The translations under genes were made by a program, and so were the position numbers. Below the pieces are notes generated by a model. The model did not search any database, was not told the origin of the DNA, and saw only the letters and a program-made list of their open reading frames with translations. DNA of 64,000 nt from Anisus vortex. Taxonomy: Eukaryota; Mollusca; Gastropoda; Planorbidae. Each line of letters starts with the position of its first letter. Position 1 is the stretch's first letter. Shown here one piece after another: positions 55,180-64,000 of this stretch. Location of the stretch: NCBI GenBank assembly GCA_949126835.1, contig OX421494.1, forward strand, positions 1,798,001 through 1,862,000. The letters run 5' to 3'.

Positions 55180-55508
55180 TGTTCATAACAACAGTAGCCT
55201 TCAGAAGTTGGGGGAACCATTGGGGATAAATTATGTTCATAACAAGAGTAGCCTTCAGAAGTTGGGTGAACCATTGGGGATAAATTATGTTCATAACAAG
55301 AGTAGCCTACAGAAGTTGGGGGAACCATTGGGGATAAATTATGTTCATAACAAGAGTAGCCTTCAGAAGTTGGGGGAACCATTGGGGATAAATTATGTTC
55401 ATAACAAGAGTAGCCTACAGAAGTTGGGGGAACCATTGGGGATAAATTATGTTCATAACAAGAGTAGCCTACAGAAGTTGGGGGAACCATTGGGGATAAA
55501 TTATGTTC
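55180..55508. repeat. 54-bp minisatellite (about 6 copies)
   Basis: Unit containing AACAAGAGTAGCCTTCAGAA, GTTGGGGGAACCATTGGGGA and TAAATTATGTTCAT. A multiple of 3 and stop-free on both strands, giving artefactual frames. It may lie in the GRB2 3'UTR. Confidence 0.95.
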
Positions 55509-56630
55509 CATTATGACCAAGCAAAGAGGGAATGAAAATTTCACTCAACTCTTTTGAGACGTGAGCTGTTGGGTGTGGAGGAGAATACAATAAAACAATC
55601 ATGGAACCACTGTACCCTCACTGAAACAATTAGCTTTTCTAAACACAAATCTCTAAATGAGATGAAATATAATACTTAAACAAAATAAGAACTTATGACT
55701 TACAAATATCAACTCAAACTATTGAGTATATCAGCACAAGATTTGCATGAACTTACCATTTACAATATTCTATTTTCTCTACTGGTTAGATTGAAGCATT
55801 TAAAAAATCTCCTAATTATTCCTCTACAATATACTTACTTAACACATAGATTATAAAAAAAAAATTAAACTTGTTTTTTTAACCATAAAGCATGTGGAAG
55901 AGGTACAAGAAGTGTGGAAGCCGTCACTGAATGAATTGAGGCTCAATAAACGCCTTCTTCTCTTCCTCAAGTTATTTTGTTTAACCAACATGCAACACTC
56001 AAAGTCTTCTATTATACTCAACAGTGGCCGTACAGCATTATGAAGCCAGAAACTCCTCTACAATATAACATTGAAATAAAATGAATAAAGTTCAAGGAAA
56101 CATACATCAGCCTTTGTTTCACTTCTTCTACAAGGCATTGGAAGGAGTCTGGCTCAAATTTGATTGGCTGAGAAATACCCAGGGGGAGGGAAAAAAAAAG
56201 GTATGCACGTGGGCTGACTAGATAAAATTGTGGAGTCTCCTTGTCTGGCCAGTGTTATATACATCACAGGCAGGTAAAGAGTGTCACCTTCTCTTTCCCA
56301 GACTGACCAATTTGTTTTTACTTTCATACAATTTAGAACAAAGACAAGGACAAAGTTAGTGATAGAAATAAAATACGGCAAACTACTTTGATATTGAAAC
56401 TGTCCAGTGTAGAATACCTTATGATAATTACCATACAGATAATAATAATAGAAAACAAAATCAGAGGCAAGGCAGTGTTGATAAGTGGCTCGTGGCCTTT
56501 CCTCAATGATAAGATCTAAGTGTACTTGGATAGAATCCAGGTCTGTGACCAAAGGGTTCCTCTGCAGTGTAATATGTACAGGTCTGTCTGAAGAAAGTAA
56601 TTTCATACATACAACGACAATAATGGAATC
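55509..56630 (-). other. GRB2: Probable GRB2 3' untranslated region
   Basis: Sequence directly after the GRB2 stop on the minus strand, without any recognisable coding signal. A 150-codon frame (56154-56606) is low-complexity, hydrophobic and unlike any family. The 3' end cannot be fixed by eye. Confidence 0.4.
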
Positions 56631-63634
<7,004 letters not shown>

Positions 63635-64000
63635 CTTGATGAGCGAACGGCACTATTTTTTGTTATGGTATTACTACGCTATTTAAGTTTTAGAATGAAA
63701 TTCTCGTCAAAATAAAGCTATGTTAAACATAGACAACTATGTTTACCTAATATCTTTACCATCGAAAACCAATCACTACTTAATATAATAATGATATTTA
63801 AACAAATTACACAAAATAGCTATATGATGCGTCACACGATAAACCTTCATACGTTTAGTCGTTTTATTTCTACACTTTTTTTTTCTAGAAATTGACTATT
63901 TTCACATCTACAATTCTTAGTTATCAGAACTTTATTTTCACAATATCTGTATACGGTAGATATTTTTCTTACCAAATCTTTTACCGCGCTTGACACAAAC
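63635..64000 (-). promoter_or_regulatory. GRB2: GRB2 5'UTR and upstream region (boundaries unknown)
   Basis: Sequence upstream of the GRB2 start codon. AT-rich, with no TATA box or initiator I would commit to, and no upstream splice acceptor evident next to the ATG. Confidence 0.35.

Noticed and set aside
54894..55544. 216-codon minus-strand frame with six identical 18-residue repeats
   Set aside because: Frame follows the 54-bp minisatellite; the non-repeat part is low-complexity and unmatched.
56154..56606. 150-codon minus-strand frame after the GRB2 stop
   Set aside because: Hydrophobic, low-complexity and in the probable 3'UTR; no family match.

Overview
This is an animal nuclear genomic window. 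It is AT-rich, both confident genes are split by GT-AG introns, and non-coding DNA is filled with minisatellites and transposon relics. The two confident genes are metazoan proteins. Together with the repeat types (Helitron-like elements, LINE tails, tRNA-derived SINEs and a strong excess of the palindrome TAGGCCTA), this suggests an invertebrate, most likely a gastropod-like mollusc. The species assignment is inference only.

Two confident genes lie head-to-tail on the minus strand. The first is a USP53/USP54-family gene of the ubiquitin-specific protease fold. Its coding start is at 36906 and 17 coding exons run down to base 1, where the last exon is cut by the window edge, leaving about 1402 codons visible. 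The order is: USP domain (exons 1-10); a long low-complexity exon with a lysine-rich stretch and a conserved DSGYGSS patch; a proline-rich PPPIPPK motif; an MIT-like helical module; and a Ser/Gln-rich tail. Intron 1 is about 21 kb. The second gene is a complete GRB2/drk adaptor (SH3-SH2-SH3, 222 aa) in five coding exons between 63634 and 56631.

Region by region: 1-16 kb holds the USP exons, separated by introns carrying minisatellites (periods 16, 24, 44, 27 and 24 bp). 15.6-36.75 kb is the giant intron 1, with LINE tails, a 408-bp Helitron-like element, a 77-bp x4 array, a far-separated inverted-repeat pair and a TAGGCCTA-rich block. 36.9-56.6 kb lies between the two genes and has arrays of 44, 25, 42, 55, 36 and 54 bp, a SINE split by a LINE, a second Helitron-like element with a tRNA-like module, and three uncertain coding-exon candidates, of which the cysteine-rich one at 42.3-42.5 kb is best. 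56.6-63.6 kb is GRB2, whose introns hold more arrays and a 613-bp MITE with terminal inverted repeats and a 4-bp target duplication.

Functionally, GRB2 couples phosphotyrosine receptors to Sos/Ras, and the USP54-like protein is a ubiquitin-linked scaffold or deubiquitinase. Nothing here shows that they work together, although the USP protein has an SH3-ligand-type motif. The most unusual finding is a 64-bp tandem duplication that copies the real 3' splice site and first coding bases of GRB2 exon 2 three more times into the preceding intron, each copy followed by an in-frame stop.
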